From assembly GCA_003671195.1 (NCBI GenBank), contig QWPJ01000246.1, forward strand, positions 26,674 through 90,673: 64,000 nt of DNA, written 5' to 3'. Positions 1 through 8,100 of this stretch are shown piece after piece. Source of the DNA: Planctomycetota bacterium (GTDB lineage: Bacteria; Planctomycetota; Planctomycetia; Pirellulales; Pirellulaceae). Positions within the stretch are counted from its first letter, which is position 1, and every line of letters begins with the position of its first letter. Position numbers and translations under genes: made by a program. The notes under the pieces are model-generated. The model was given only the letters and a program-made list of their open reading frames with translations, ran no database searches and was not told the origin of the DNA.

Positions 1-13
1 AAGGGTTAGGGCT

Positions 14-850
14 ATGTTTGATCACGTTTCGGTGCTCGCGGCGGCTATGCCGTCGCTGTCGATTTTCCAATACTCGATCGTGGATAATATCTTTTCCATG
101 ACCGTAGCTACGATGGGTGCAGCAGCACTCTTCTTGTTTTTGTCGCGATCTTCGGTCGACGAGGCCTATCGCCCAGCGTTGATGGTAAGCGGTCTGGTCG
201 TGACGATCGCATGCTACCACTACTTCATGATTCGTCATTCGTGGCAAGATGCTTACACCCTCTCGGGAGACGGATACAAAGGAACCGGTGCCGGCTTTAA
301 CGATTTTTATCGCTACGCTGACTGGATTTTGACCGTTCCGTTGTTGATGGTCGAATTGGTCGCTGTTTTGAGACTTCAAGCTGGAAAAGCTCGATCGCTT
401 TTGACCCGGTTGGTCATTGCAGCGGCTCTGATGATCGCTTTGGGATACCCAGGCGAAGTCATCACCAGCCCAGACCAACACATGACCCGTGTCATTTGGG
501 GTGTGCTTTCATCGATCCCCTTCTTCTACATCCTGTACATTCTTTGGACGGAACTGACCGCCTCTCTCGAGACCCAACCAGCCGCAGCCCGCAAGCTCAT
601 CGAGATCGCTCGTTTGGTGCTCTTGGTCACTTGGGCAGTTTACCCAATCGCCTATGCACTGGGTGGAACACCTGAGGCTTTGCAAGCAAAGTCTGGCGGC
701 AACGCCGATGCCAGCGGCATCGTCTGGTTGCAAGTCGGTTACGCGATTGCCGACATGACAGCAAAAGCTGGTTTCGGTCTGCTGATCTACTTCATCGCTC
801 GTGCCAAGAGCAAGAATATCGATCACGATCTGTATCCGGCAACCGTCTAG
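14..850 (+). CDS. Xanthorhodopsin-clade light-driven proton pump
   Basis: Seven-helix microbial rhodopsin of 278 residues, the usual family length. Helix 3 carries RYADWILTVPLLMVE, giving D103 as Schiff-base proton acceptor, T107, and E114 as proton donor (the D-T-E set of outward proton pumps). L111 sits at the spectral-tuning position where Leu means green absorption. H69 matches the proteorhodopsin His75 that pairs with the acceptor Asp. K251 in DMTAK is the retinal lysine, with D247 as second counter-ion. The segments GYPGE (144-148) and W162-G163 before helix 5 resemble Gloeobacter rhodopsin and xanthorhodopsin rather than marine proteorhodopsin. The Gly may be the carotenoid-antenna fenestration residue (inference). 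It is the first gene of the carotenoid/retinal operon; any promoter lies left of the window. Confidence 0.95.
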   Translation: MFDHVSVLAAAMPSLSIFQYSIVDNIFSMTVATMGAAALFLFLSRSSVDEAYRPALMVSGLVVTIACYHYFMIRHSWQDAYTLSGDGYKGTGAGFNDFYRYADWILTVPLLMVELVAVLRLQAGKARSLLTRLVIAAALMIALGYPGEVITSPDQHMTRVIWGVLSSIPFFYILYILWTELTASLETQPAAARKLIEIARLVLLVTWAVYPIAYALGGTPEALQAKSGGNADASGIVWLQVGYAIADMTAKAGFGLLIYFIARAKSKNIDHDLYPATV

Positions 851-931
851 TCATTGAGATGGCTTGGGCCGACATCGCGTCGGGATCACTGATGTCGATA
901 GTCGGTCTTTTTACCACCACTAGGTGCTCAA

Positions 932-1894
932 GTGTTTCTCTCTGTGTTTTACCTCGCGATTTGTTTGGCGACCATCACTGCGTGCATGACGTTGGGTCCT
1001 CCCGATTTTTCGGTGATGGTCTACGGAGCGGCAGTCATGGTAGCCATCGTGGGTGTACCACACGGGGGGCTAGACCATTGGACAGGCCGCCGGCTCCTTG
1101 AATCTCGATTCGAGAGCCACTGGTGGATGATGTTCTTTCCTGGGTACTTGAGCCTAAGTGCGATCGTCGCTTTGTCATGGGTGTTGTTTCCCGTGGCGAC
1201 TGTCATTGGCTTCTTTCTTGTTTCCGCTTGGCATTTCGGACGGGAAGACCAGTACAGTTCCATGTCGCAGAAGCTGTCTAGTCGATTTACGACGGCAACA
1301 AAACACCTCTCAGCGATCGCTTTAGGTGGTTTGGTGATTTGGATCCCGGCCATCTTCCGCCCGGACGAGATGGAACTGTTGCTTCGGATCATCGTCCCTG
1401 GCGATTCAAAAACACAAGCCAAGCAGATCGTTACGATTGCAGGTTGGATCGCTATGGTCATGTGCCCCCTGGGAGGATTGTTTTTTTGCTCGCGGCTGAT
1501 CGATCGAGGAAGAGACTGGAATGCCTGGGTCGCACCTGCTACTGCAGTTCTGGCGGCCACGACGCCAATTTTGGTTTCATTTACAGCTTTCTTTTGCCTC
1601 TGGCATTCGATTTTAGGACTGTCGCGATTAAGACTCCAAGAGGGAATCACCGGTGTTGCATTTCTTCGGTCGGTTCTCCCTTTATCGGTCCTGGCTGTCT
1701 GTGGAGTCGCAATCTCCGGATGGTGGTTGATTCCATCCACCGAGGGATCTTCCATCGATACAGTATTGGCATCCCTGAAGACCCTTTTTATCGGTCTTTC
1801 GGCGATCGCCGTACCGCATCTTTTGTTGCATGAATGGTCGGAATTCACTGGTCCGAGAGCTCCACATCAAGGGATTTGTTGCGATGGATCCTAA
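932..1894 (+). CDS. blh: Brp/Blh-family beta-carotene 15,15'-dioxygenase (retinal synthesis)
   Basis: Integral membrane protein of 320 residues. Brp/Blh enzymes cleave beta-carotene symmetrically into two retinals using an Fe(II) bound by histidines. The family blocks are all present: GVPHGGLDH (H44, D48), SAWHFGRED (H101), FFCLWHSILG (H225) and AVPHLLLHEW (H296, H300), spread among hydrophobic helices. The first usable start is GTG at 932, because an in-frame TAG lies at 899-901 and no ATG intervenes. It lies 81 bp after the rhodopsin gene, and its last 11 bp overlap the start of crtY. Retinal supply to the upstream rhodopsin is the obvious role. Confidence 0.93.
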   Translation: MFLSVFYLAICLATITACMTLGPPDFSVMVYGAAVMVAIVGVPHGGLDHWTGRRLLESRFESHWWMMFFPGYLSLSAIVALSWVLFPVATVIGFFLVSAWHFGREDQYSSMSQKLSSRFTTATKHLSAIALGGLVIWIPAIFRPDEMELLLRIIVPGDSKTQAKQIVTIAGWIAMVMCPLGGLFFCSRLIDRGRDWNAWVAPATAVLAATTPILVSFTAFFCLWHSILGLSRLRLQEGITGVAFLRSVLPLSVLAVCGVAISGWWLIPSTEGSSIDTVLASLKTLFIGLSAIAVPHLLLHEWSEFTGPRAPHQGICCDGS

Positions 1895-3128
1895 GGTGTT
1901 TTCCCGAGAAAATCGTACCGACCAATCCAAAGACTCGGATTACATTCTTGTCGGTGGTGGTCTTCAGAGCGGTCTGATGGCTTTAGCGATCGCCCACCAT
2001 CGTCCAGAGGCCGATGTGATTCTCATCGAGCAGAACTCGATGCTAGCTGGCAACCACACGTGGTCCTTTCACGCTACGGATTTGGTGGCCGACTGTGCCC
2101 CTTGGGCTGACCTGTTGGTCGAGTCACGCTGGCCTGGTTATCATGTTCGAATCGGAAATCGCACCCGAAGCATTTCGATACCCTATTGCACCTGCTCTTC
2201 CTCGCATTTCAATGCGGTACTTACTCAGCGAGCGTCCGATTCTCGACTCCGTATCCTTACCGACACCAAGGTCGAAGCGATCGATTCCGATGGGGTATTG
2301 CTGGGTGATGGCCATCGATTGAGTGCTCCAGTAGTCATCGACAATCGAGGTGCGACTCCATTCGATGCAAATCAGTACTCCGGAGGATTCCAAAAATTTT
2401 GGGGATTTGAACTCAAACTCAATCGCGATTGGCCCCATACAAACCCCATCGTCATGGACGACCAAATCGATCAGCAGGATGGATTCCGATTCATTTATAG
2501 TCTTCCGATGGAAACCAGACGTGTTCTGGTCGAAGATACCCGATTCTCGAATAATCCCTCGATCGACCGTGACGATTGTTGGGAAAAGGTCCGAGCCTAC
2601 GTCGAGTCTCAAGGATGCCATGACTGGCAAGTGATCCGAGAGGAACACGGAGTCTTGCCCATGCCCATGGCAGGCTCGATGCCGGGAACCGGGCTTCCTG
2701 GACTCGCCGGGGGTTACCGTGGAGGCTGGTTTCATGCAGCCACCGGTTACTCGTTTCCTTTAGCCTTGCAAGTGGCTCATACCGTTGCAACCTATCCTGG
2801 ATCTGAATTGTCAGACCAATTGCACAAGCTGAGCATAGAGCATGCTTGGCGGGCTCACTTCGCACGATTCCTCAATCGTTTGCTCTTCGAACTGGTTAAA
2901 CCTCAGACCCGCTACCAGATTTTTAGACGCTTTTACCGAGTCCTCGACCAAGCGGCGATTGGCCGTTTTTACGGCCATCGCTTCACCCGGTGGGATGCCT
3001 TTCGGATCATCGTGGGATTCCCACCAATGGGGCTACGCCCGATGAATTTTTTGCGTTCCTTCTCCAAGCGTTCGACTTATCAAATCCCTACCCAACCATC
3101 TACCCAATCGCTCAAGGTGCCCGGATGA
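1884..3128 (+). CDS. crtY: Lycopene beta-cyclase (CrtY type)
   Basis: FAD/NAD(P)-fold cyclase that closes both ends of lycopene to beta-carotene, the substrate of Blh. The dinucleotide-binding motif VGGGLQSG (23-30) lies at the N terminus, followed by the family-typical GNHTWSFH. Near the C terminus are GVLPMPMAG and the FHAATGYSFPLAL block, the equivalent of the conserved TGYSLP region. About 414 residues, slightly longer than usual. I chose ATG 1884, which overlaps the blh stop; the frame is open further upstream but that stretch encodes the end of Blh in another frame. The gene ends in an ATGA overlap with crtE. Confidence 0.92.
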   Translation: MDPKVFSRENRTDQSKDSDYILVGGGLQSGLMALAIAHHRPEADVILIEQNSMLAGNHTWSFHATDLVADCAPWADLLVESRWPGYHVRIGNRTRSISIPYCTCSSSHFNAVLTQRASDSRLRILTDTKVEAIDSDGVLLGDGHRLSAPVVIDNRGATPFDANQYSGGFQKFWGFELKLNRDWPHTNPIVMDDQIDQQDGFRFIYSLPMETRRVLVEDTRFSNNPSIDRDDCWEKVRAYVESQGCHDWQVIREEHGVLPMPMAGSMPGTGLPGLAGGYRGGWFHAATGYSFPLALQVAHTVATYPGSELSDQLHKLSIEHAWRAHFARFLNRLLFELVKPQTRYQIFRRFYRVLDQAAIGRFYGHRFTRWDAFRIIVGFPPMGLRPMNFLRSFSKRSTYQIPTQPSTQSLKVPG

Positions 3129-4147
3129 CCCCCTACCTTAGAAAACTTCTCGACCGTTCGCTCCATGGGCCTGTGAGCGATTTTAAATGCCGACAGGGGA
3201 AGCGGATCCGAGGATCGTTGCTGCAATTGAGCTATGAGATGGCAGGTGGAGTGGGAACGGTGCCCTCGCCTGTCAGCGATGCGATCGAGAGCCTCCATGC
3301 AGGTTCTCTGGTCATCGATGATATCCAAGACGATTCCCGCTTGCGTCGCGGTCAGATCAGCTTGCACCAAACCCTTGGCATACCACTGGCGATCAATGCA
3401 GGAAACTGGATGTATTTCCACGCATTGGAATGCTTGAGTGATGCTCAGTTGCCAGATCCCATGAGGATCGAATTGCTAAATGCGATGATTCGCACAGCAC
3501 GATGTTGTCATGAAGGGCAAGCAATCGATTTAGAGGCTCGCGTCGATCGCGTACCGGTCGAGCATTGGGACCAGACTGCAAGCGCGATCAGCCGACTCAA
3601 GACCGGTTCACTTGTCGAATTGGCCGTCCGAATGGGCTGCATCGCCGCCGCAACCCCCGATCCGCTACTGTCGGTCTTACCGGCTTTGGGTCGACGGATA
3701 GGAATCGCTCTTCAGATGCGCAATGATCTCGATGAATTGGCCTCGATCACCGAAGTCGCATTGAGCGCTCCCTACGAAAACTCTTACGACGATGAGGCTC
3801 CTGTCAGAGATGACGATCTTCGCAATTCCAGGATGACTTGGCCCTGGGTCTGGGCCAGTCAACTTACGTCGCACGAACAATGCCGAAAGTGGTCGTTGGG
3901 CCTCGATGGTTCACAGAAACAACGATGGAATGTAGGCAAAGAGTTATTTCTTCTTACCGGCCAACACGGGGATCGTGTCATCGCGGATTTGGTAACCGAG
4001 CAGATGCACTTGACCGCCGAACACATCATCGACCCTAGGTTACTCGATCAGATGTCTGAGATTCTCCATGCCATAAACCAGCCTAGTTGGCCCGATGCGG
4101 CACTAGATAGTATGCAATTAGGGGTATCCCAGAAGGCCGACCGATGA
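3125..4147 (+). CDS. crtE: Polyprenyl diphosphate synthase, probable GGPP synthase
   Basis: Trans-isoprenyl diphosphate synthase, 340 residues, expected to make geranylgeranyl diphosphate for the phytoene synthase three genes downstream. The GKRIRG motif (25-30) and the first Asp-rich motif DDIQDD (65-70) are intact. The second Asp-rich motif is altered: the usual Q-x-x-D-D-x-x-D reads QMRNDLDE (197-204), with Asn for the first Asp and Glu for the last, so the Mg2+ site on that side is weaker or differently built. Start ATG 3125 forms an ATGA overlap with crtY, and the stop overlaps crtI in the same way. Chain length is inferred from context. Confidence 0.88.
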   Translation: MTPYLRKLLDRSLHGPVSDFKCRQGKRIRGSLLQLSYEMAGGVGTVPSPVSDAIESLHAGSLVIDDIQDDSRLRRGQISLHQTLGIPLAINAGNWMYFHALECLSDAQLPDPMRIELLNAMIRTARCCHEGQAIDLEARVDRVPVEHWDQTASAISRLKTGSLVELAVRMGCIAAATPDPLLSVLPALGRRIGIALQMRNDLDELASITEVALSAPYENSYDDEAPVRDDDLRNSRMTWPWVWASQLTSHEQCRKWSLGLDGSQKQRWNVGKELFLLTGQHGDRVIADLVTEQMHLTAEHIIDPRLLDQMSEILHAINQPSWPDAALDSMQLGVSQKADR

Positions 4148-5712
4148 TTCAAGGCACCGGACCGGCGCGGAACAAAACGGAATCCGTCGATCGTCTTGGA
4201 CCAAAAAGCCCAAGGGGACGCGCTGCGGTCATCGGAAGTGGATTCGGCGGACTTGCCGCAGCGATTCGATTGCAGGCCATGGGCTTTGAAACAGTTTGCT
4301 ACGAATCGAGAGATAAGGCCGGCGGACGGGCTTATGTGTACCGCGATTCGGGCTTCACTTTTGATGCAGGGCCGACGGTGATCACCGCCCCGCATTGCCT
4401 GGAAGAACTCTTTGACTTGGCGGGTGAATCGATGGCCGACCACGTCGACTTGATCTCGGTCGATCCTATGTACCGCTTGCAATGGCCAGATGGGATGCAA
4501 TTCGACTACAGCAGCGATGAATCGCGTCTGGTAGAGCAGATCCGTAAATGCTCCCCGAGCGATGTCGAAGGCTATTATCGCTTCGCGGATTATACGCGTC
4601 GCGTGTTCGAAAAAGGTTATGTCCAACTCGGTGCTACTCCGTTTTTGAATTTCAGCGATATGATCCGATGCGCACCGGATCTGATGCGCCTGCGGGCCGA
4701 CCGCAGTGTCTATGCGACGGTGTCCCGATTCATCCAAAGTGAGCCCTTGCGTCAAGCGTTCAGTTTCCACCCACTCTTGGTCGGCGGTAACCCCATGGAA
4801 ACCAGCGCAATCTACACGCTGATTCACTGGATCGAACGCCAATGGGGCGTCTTCTTCCCTCGGGGTGGCACCGGAGCTTTGGTCGAAGCACTCGTAGCTC
4901 TGTTCGAGCGCCTCGGCGGGGAAATTCGACTTGCGACTCCTGTCGACCGAATATCGTTCCAATCCGATGCGAGCGGCAAAACGGTTCACGATGTGTCCGA
5001 CTCCAACGGCCACAAACAACGCTTCGATCTGGTCGTCTCGAATGCCGATATCCATCACACTTACGCACATCTCTACGGCCAAAGCCCAGGCGGAAACAGG
5101 ATGCGTAGGAAACTCGAGCGGATGGATTGGTCGATGTCCCTGTTCGTGATGTATTTCGGTACCAATCAACGTTACGCGGATCTTGCCCATCACACCATCC
5201 TCTTCGGTCAACGGTACCAAGGTCTGTTGAGAGATATCTTCCACGGGCGTTCGCTGCCCGACGACTTCAGTCTCTACCTACATGCTCCGACAGTATCCGA
5301 CCCTGGATTGGCTCAGCCTGGAGGCGAAGCGTTCTATGTGCTCAGTCCTGTACCCCATTTGGGAAGAGCCGATGTCGATTGGGAACAGAGAGCCGAAAGC
5401 TATGGCGATGCGATCCTGGAATCCCTCGAGACGCATCTGCCAGGACTGCGAAATTCGATCGTCACGCGACGGCATTTCACCCCCTTGGATTTTCGCCAGC
5501 AGCTAAATGCCTACCAAGGATCCGCATTTTCGGTTGCACCAAAACTCACCCAAAGCGCTTACTTCCGACCGCACAACAAATCCGAAACCATTCCGAACCT
5601 CTATATCGTCGGCGGAGGCACCCATCCAGGTGCAGGAGTGCCGGGCGTGATCAACACGGCCAAGGCAACCCTAGGGATCATTGCAAAGGACTTCGCCAAG
5701 GTGCTCAAATGA
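4144..5712 (+). CDS. crtI: Phytoene desaturase (CrtI type)
   Basis: FAD-dependent desaturase of 522 residues that turns phytoene into lycopene. The Rossmann motif GSGFGG is at 31-36, followed by the ESRDKAGGRA segment. The C-terminal carotenoid-desaturase signature is clear in NLYIVGGGTHPGAGVPGV. A substrate-domain stretch such as HPLLVGGNP is also typical. The start forms an ATGA overlap with crtE and the stop an ATGA overlap with crtB, so translation is coupled on both sides. The number of desaturation steps cannot be read from sequence, but a four-step bacterial CrtI fits the following cyclase. Confidence 0.95.
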   Translation: MIQGTGPARNKTESVDRLGPKSPRGRAAVIGSGFGGLAAAIRLQAMGFETVCYESRDKAGGRAYVYRDSGFTFDAGPTVITAPHCLEELFDLAGESMADHVDLISVDPMYRLQWPDGMQFDYSSDESRLVEQIRKCSPSDVEGYYRFADYTRRVFEKGYVQLGATPFLNFSDMIRCAPDLMRLRADRSVYATVSRFIQSEPLRQAFSFHPLLVGGNPMETSAIYTLIHWIERQWGVFFPRGGTGALVEALVALFERLGGEIRLATPVDRISFQSDASGKTVHDVSDSNGHKQRFDLVVSNADIHHTYAHLYGQSPGGNRMRRKLERMDWSMSLFVMYFGTNQRYADLAHHTILFGQRYQGLLRDIFHGRSLPDDFSLYLHAPTVSDPGLAQPGGEAFYVLSPVPHLGRADVDWEQRAESYGDAILESLETHLPGLRNSIVTRRHFTPLDFRQQLNAYQGSAFSVAPKLTQSAYFRPHNKSETIPNLYIVGGGTHPGAGVPGVINTAKATLGIIAKDFAKVLK

Positions 5713-6836
5713 CCGAGAGACAGTCCGCGCAAGACATCATCCATCGATCGAGCCGAAGTTTCTCAATCGCATCTTGGTTCCTTCCGGTTGCGACAAGAAG
5801 CAAAGTATGGGCCCTCTACGCTTGGTGTCGGAGTCTCGACGATGCGGTTGATCTTGCGACCAGTCCGAGTCAAGCCAAAGAAAATCTGCAGCGTTTCGAA
5901 AACGATTTGATCGGTGCTCACGATCGCGAACCTACACAGCAGCCTGCCTCGGAGTGGATCCTTCCCTTAGTACTAGACAGACAGATTCATTCCCGACATG
6001 CGCTGGAATTGATCGAAGGAATGCGGATGGACCTCGACGGCTATGAGGTCCAGACCGATGCCGATCTAGAGAAGTACTGCTACCATGCAGCCGGGACGGT
6101 CGGTTTGATGATGACTTCCCTGATGGGGGTCAAGGAACAAGCTGCAGACCGTCATGCGGTCGCCCTGGGGGTTGCGATGCAAATGACGAATATCGCCCGG
6201 GATGTCAAGGAGGACGCGCAGATGGGTCGATCGTATCTGCCAGGAATCACTAAACCGCTCGAAGCAAAAGCGGACGATATCGCCCAAGCGGTTCGCAAAA
6301 TCCTAGACCACGCAGAAACTCGTTATAACCTTGCAATCGACGGCATGGACTATCTCCCTTGGAGATCCCGCACTGCGATTCGAGTGGCCCTGGAAGTCTA
6401 CCGCGAAATCGGACGCCGGATCCGTCGCAATGGCTACCGCGTGATGTCAGGGCGAACCGTCCTGAGCAAACCCCGTTTGATTGCGGTCGCTTCGCGAGCC
6501 GTCTTGTTCGATATGCTATGCATCGTTTCCCTAGTCGTTCGTCGACTACTTCACCCAGGTCTTTTCTCCCTTAAGGAACCCAACATGACGAATACTTCCA
6601 ACCCCTCGGATCCACACCCAATTTCCACCGCGAACCAGGCCAAGCAGATCGCTCTTCTAGGGCTCTCTTTGACCTCGATCATGGCGACTGCGTTGTTCGT
6701 CATGGTGTACTTCAACCCCAAGTCACAGGAGTATTCCTACCTTCCTTTGATCTACGCGGTCGGTTCGTTGCTGGCGAGCGTTTTGTTCCACAGGCTTTCG
6801 GTCCGGTATGACAAGCCCAACCCGCAAGCAACCTAG
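5709..6836 (+). CDS. crtB: Phytoene synthase with C-terminal two-helix membrane extension
   Basis: Residues 1 to about 290 are a squalene/phytoene synthase: two Asp-rich motifs, DDAVD (44-48) and RDVKED (164-169) followed by GRSYLP, condense two GGPP to phytoene. The start ATG 5709 overlaps the crtI stop. Normal CrtB ends near residue 290-310; this one continues to 375 with a polar stretch and two hydrophobic helices, IALLGLSLTSIMATALFVMV and LPLIYAVGSLLASVLFH. An ATG at 6585 (residue 293), preceded by AAGGA, stays in the same frame, so the tail could also be made as a separate 83-residue protein. No stop separates the two parts. The function of the tail is unknown; membrane anchoring is a guess. 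Confidence 0.9.
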   Translation: MTERQSAQDIIHRSSRSFSIASWFLPVATRSKVWALYAWCRSLDDAVDLATSPSQAKENLQRFENDLIGAHDREPTQQPASEWILPLVLDRQIHSRHALELIEGMRMDLDGYEVQTDADLEKYCYHAAGTVGLMMTSLMGVKEQAADRHAVALGVAMQMTNIARDVKEDAQMGRSYLPGITKPLEAKADDIAQAVRKILDHAETRYNLAIDGMDYLPWRSRTAIRVALEVYREIGRRIRRNGYRVMSGRTVLSKPRLIAVASRAVLFDMLCIVSLVVRRLLHPGLFSLKEPNMTNTSNPSDPHPISTANQAKQIALLGLSLTSIMATALFVMVYFNPKSQEYSYLPLIYAVGSLLASVLFHRLSVRYDKPNPQAT

Positions 6837-7040
6837 CCGCTTGAGCTTGGGAAACTCGGTCACAAAGCGAGGCGCGCCAAGAGCCCCCCCAAGGATTCTT
6901 CACACTCTGAGCCCTAGGGGCCTGGGTGTTTACGGTTTTCTTGGTTTCGAAAAACACAGCCCCCCCACAGAGCGGCGATCTTGAGTAAAATCTGACGGTT
7001 ACTCACTTCCGTCAATCTCTCGATCAAGCTCCCTCCCACC

Positions 7041-8015
7041 ATGCAAAAGTCCTTCTGGCCTTTGGTTTTCTTCGCCATAACATCCTCAACCCTAGTAGCC
7101 CCAGCCTGCTTCTCGACGATTTGCCCGGCCGATCAAGCCGAAGTCCAAGACCCAGCGGGCTCCTCGGTCGCCAAGTCCATCATCCAACCCGGAGACCGAA
7201 TCGCCCTGATCGGAGGCGGTTGGGTCGAGCGGATGCATAACCACCCTTGGCTCGAAATGATGCTGACCCTCGAAGTCCCTGGCGTGACGTTCCGAAATAT
7301 GGGCTGGAGTGGCGATACCGTCTTCGGCGATGCCCGAGCCGTTTTTGGCTCACGACCCGATGGGTACCAACGCCTCATGCGTGACCTCGAATTCGCCGCC
7401 CCTAACTTGGCCATCCTTTGCTACGGCGAAAACGAAGCCCATGGCAGCCAAGCCGAACGCGATGAGTTCCTCAAAGGCTACCACAAACTCGTTGAAGATC
7501 TCAAACGCAAAGGCTGCCGCATCGTCATGGTGATTCCACGCCAACGCGAAGACGCCGGACCTCAATTCCCCAACCCTCGCTATTACAACGGCAACCTTAG
7601 CCAATTGGCCGAGGGCATTCGAAAAATCGCGACGGATCATCAAGCGACGATCGTCGATCTTCAGAAACTTGCTCCCGATAAACGGTTCACCGAGGAAGGA
7701 GTTGTTTGGAACGACCAAGGCTATCAAGAGGGCGCTCGTGAAATCCTCGCGCAGCTCGGTTACAAGAAACTCTCGATCGATCGGATGCTTCCCAACACCG
7801 ATTCGGTTTCGCAGTTACGCACCGCGATCCAATCGAAGAACGAATGGTTCTTTCATCGCTATCGACCACAAAACGAAACCTACTTGTTCCTGTTCAGAAA
7901 ACACGAACAAGGCAACAACGCCGTCGAAGTCGAGCAAATGGAGAAGTTCGTCCGCGATGGAGAATCCAAAATTGCCCAATGGCTCAACTCCGAAAAATGG
8001 GCTCCAGCACCCTGA
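7041..8015 (+). CDS. Exported SGNH/GDSL-like protein with degenerate catalytic blocks
   Basis: 324 residues with an N-terminal signal peptide ending near residue 30. The fold signature is planctomycete SGNH: GWSGD (88-92) as block II and CYGENEA (127-133) as block III. Block I, normally GDS-like and holding the nucleophile Ser, reads IGGGWVER (57-64) with no serine. The last block, normally D-x-x-H, reads VVWNDQGY (221-228) with no histidine. Esterase activity therefore looks lost, or the catalytic set is different. It is followed 85 bp later by an FG-GAP protein on the same strand, so the two may form one unit of exported proteins. The 204-bp gap after crtB shows no terminator that I can see. 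Confidence 0.7.
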   Translation: MQKSFWPLVFFAITSSTLVAPACFSTICPADQAEVQDPAGSSVAKSIIQPGDRIALIGGGWVERMHNHPWLEMMLTLEVPGVTFRNMGWSGDTVFGDARAVFGSRPDGYQRLMRDLEFAAPNLAILCYGENEAHGSQAERDEFLKGYHKLVEDLKRKGCRIVMVIPRQREDAGPQFPNPRYYNGNLSQLAEGIRKIATDHQATIVDLQKLAPDKRFTEEGVVWNDQGYQEGAREILAQLGYKKLSIDRMLPNTDSVSQLRTAIQSKNEWFFHRYRPQNETYLFLFRKHEQGNNAVEVEQMEKFVRDGESKIAQWLNSEKWAPAP

Positions 8016-8100
8016 TCGCAAGCCACACCCCCGCGGCCGATCCTGCCTACCTGTTCCTTCAAAGCCCTCCTAGTAAAACCCCAATAGAAACACAACCGTT

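Noticed and set aside
4048..5244. 398-codon open frame on the - strand antisense to crtE and crtI
   Set aside because: Follows the codon pattern of the sense genes, has no recognised motif and covers two well-supported genes.
5127..5708. 194-codon in-frame extension upstream of crtB
   Set aside because: Overlaps crtI in another frame; the ATGA overlap at 5709 and CrtB homology fix the start.
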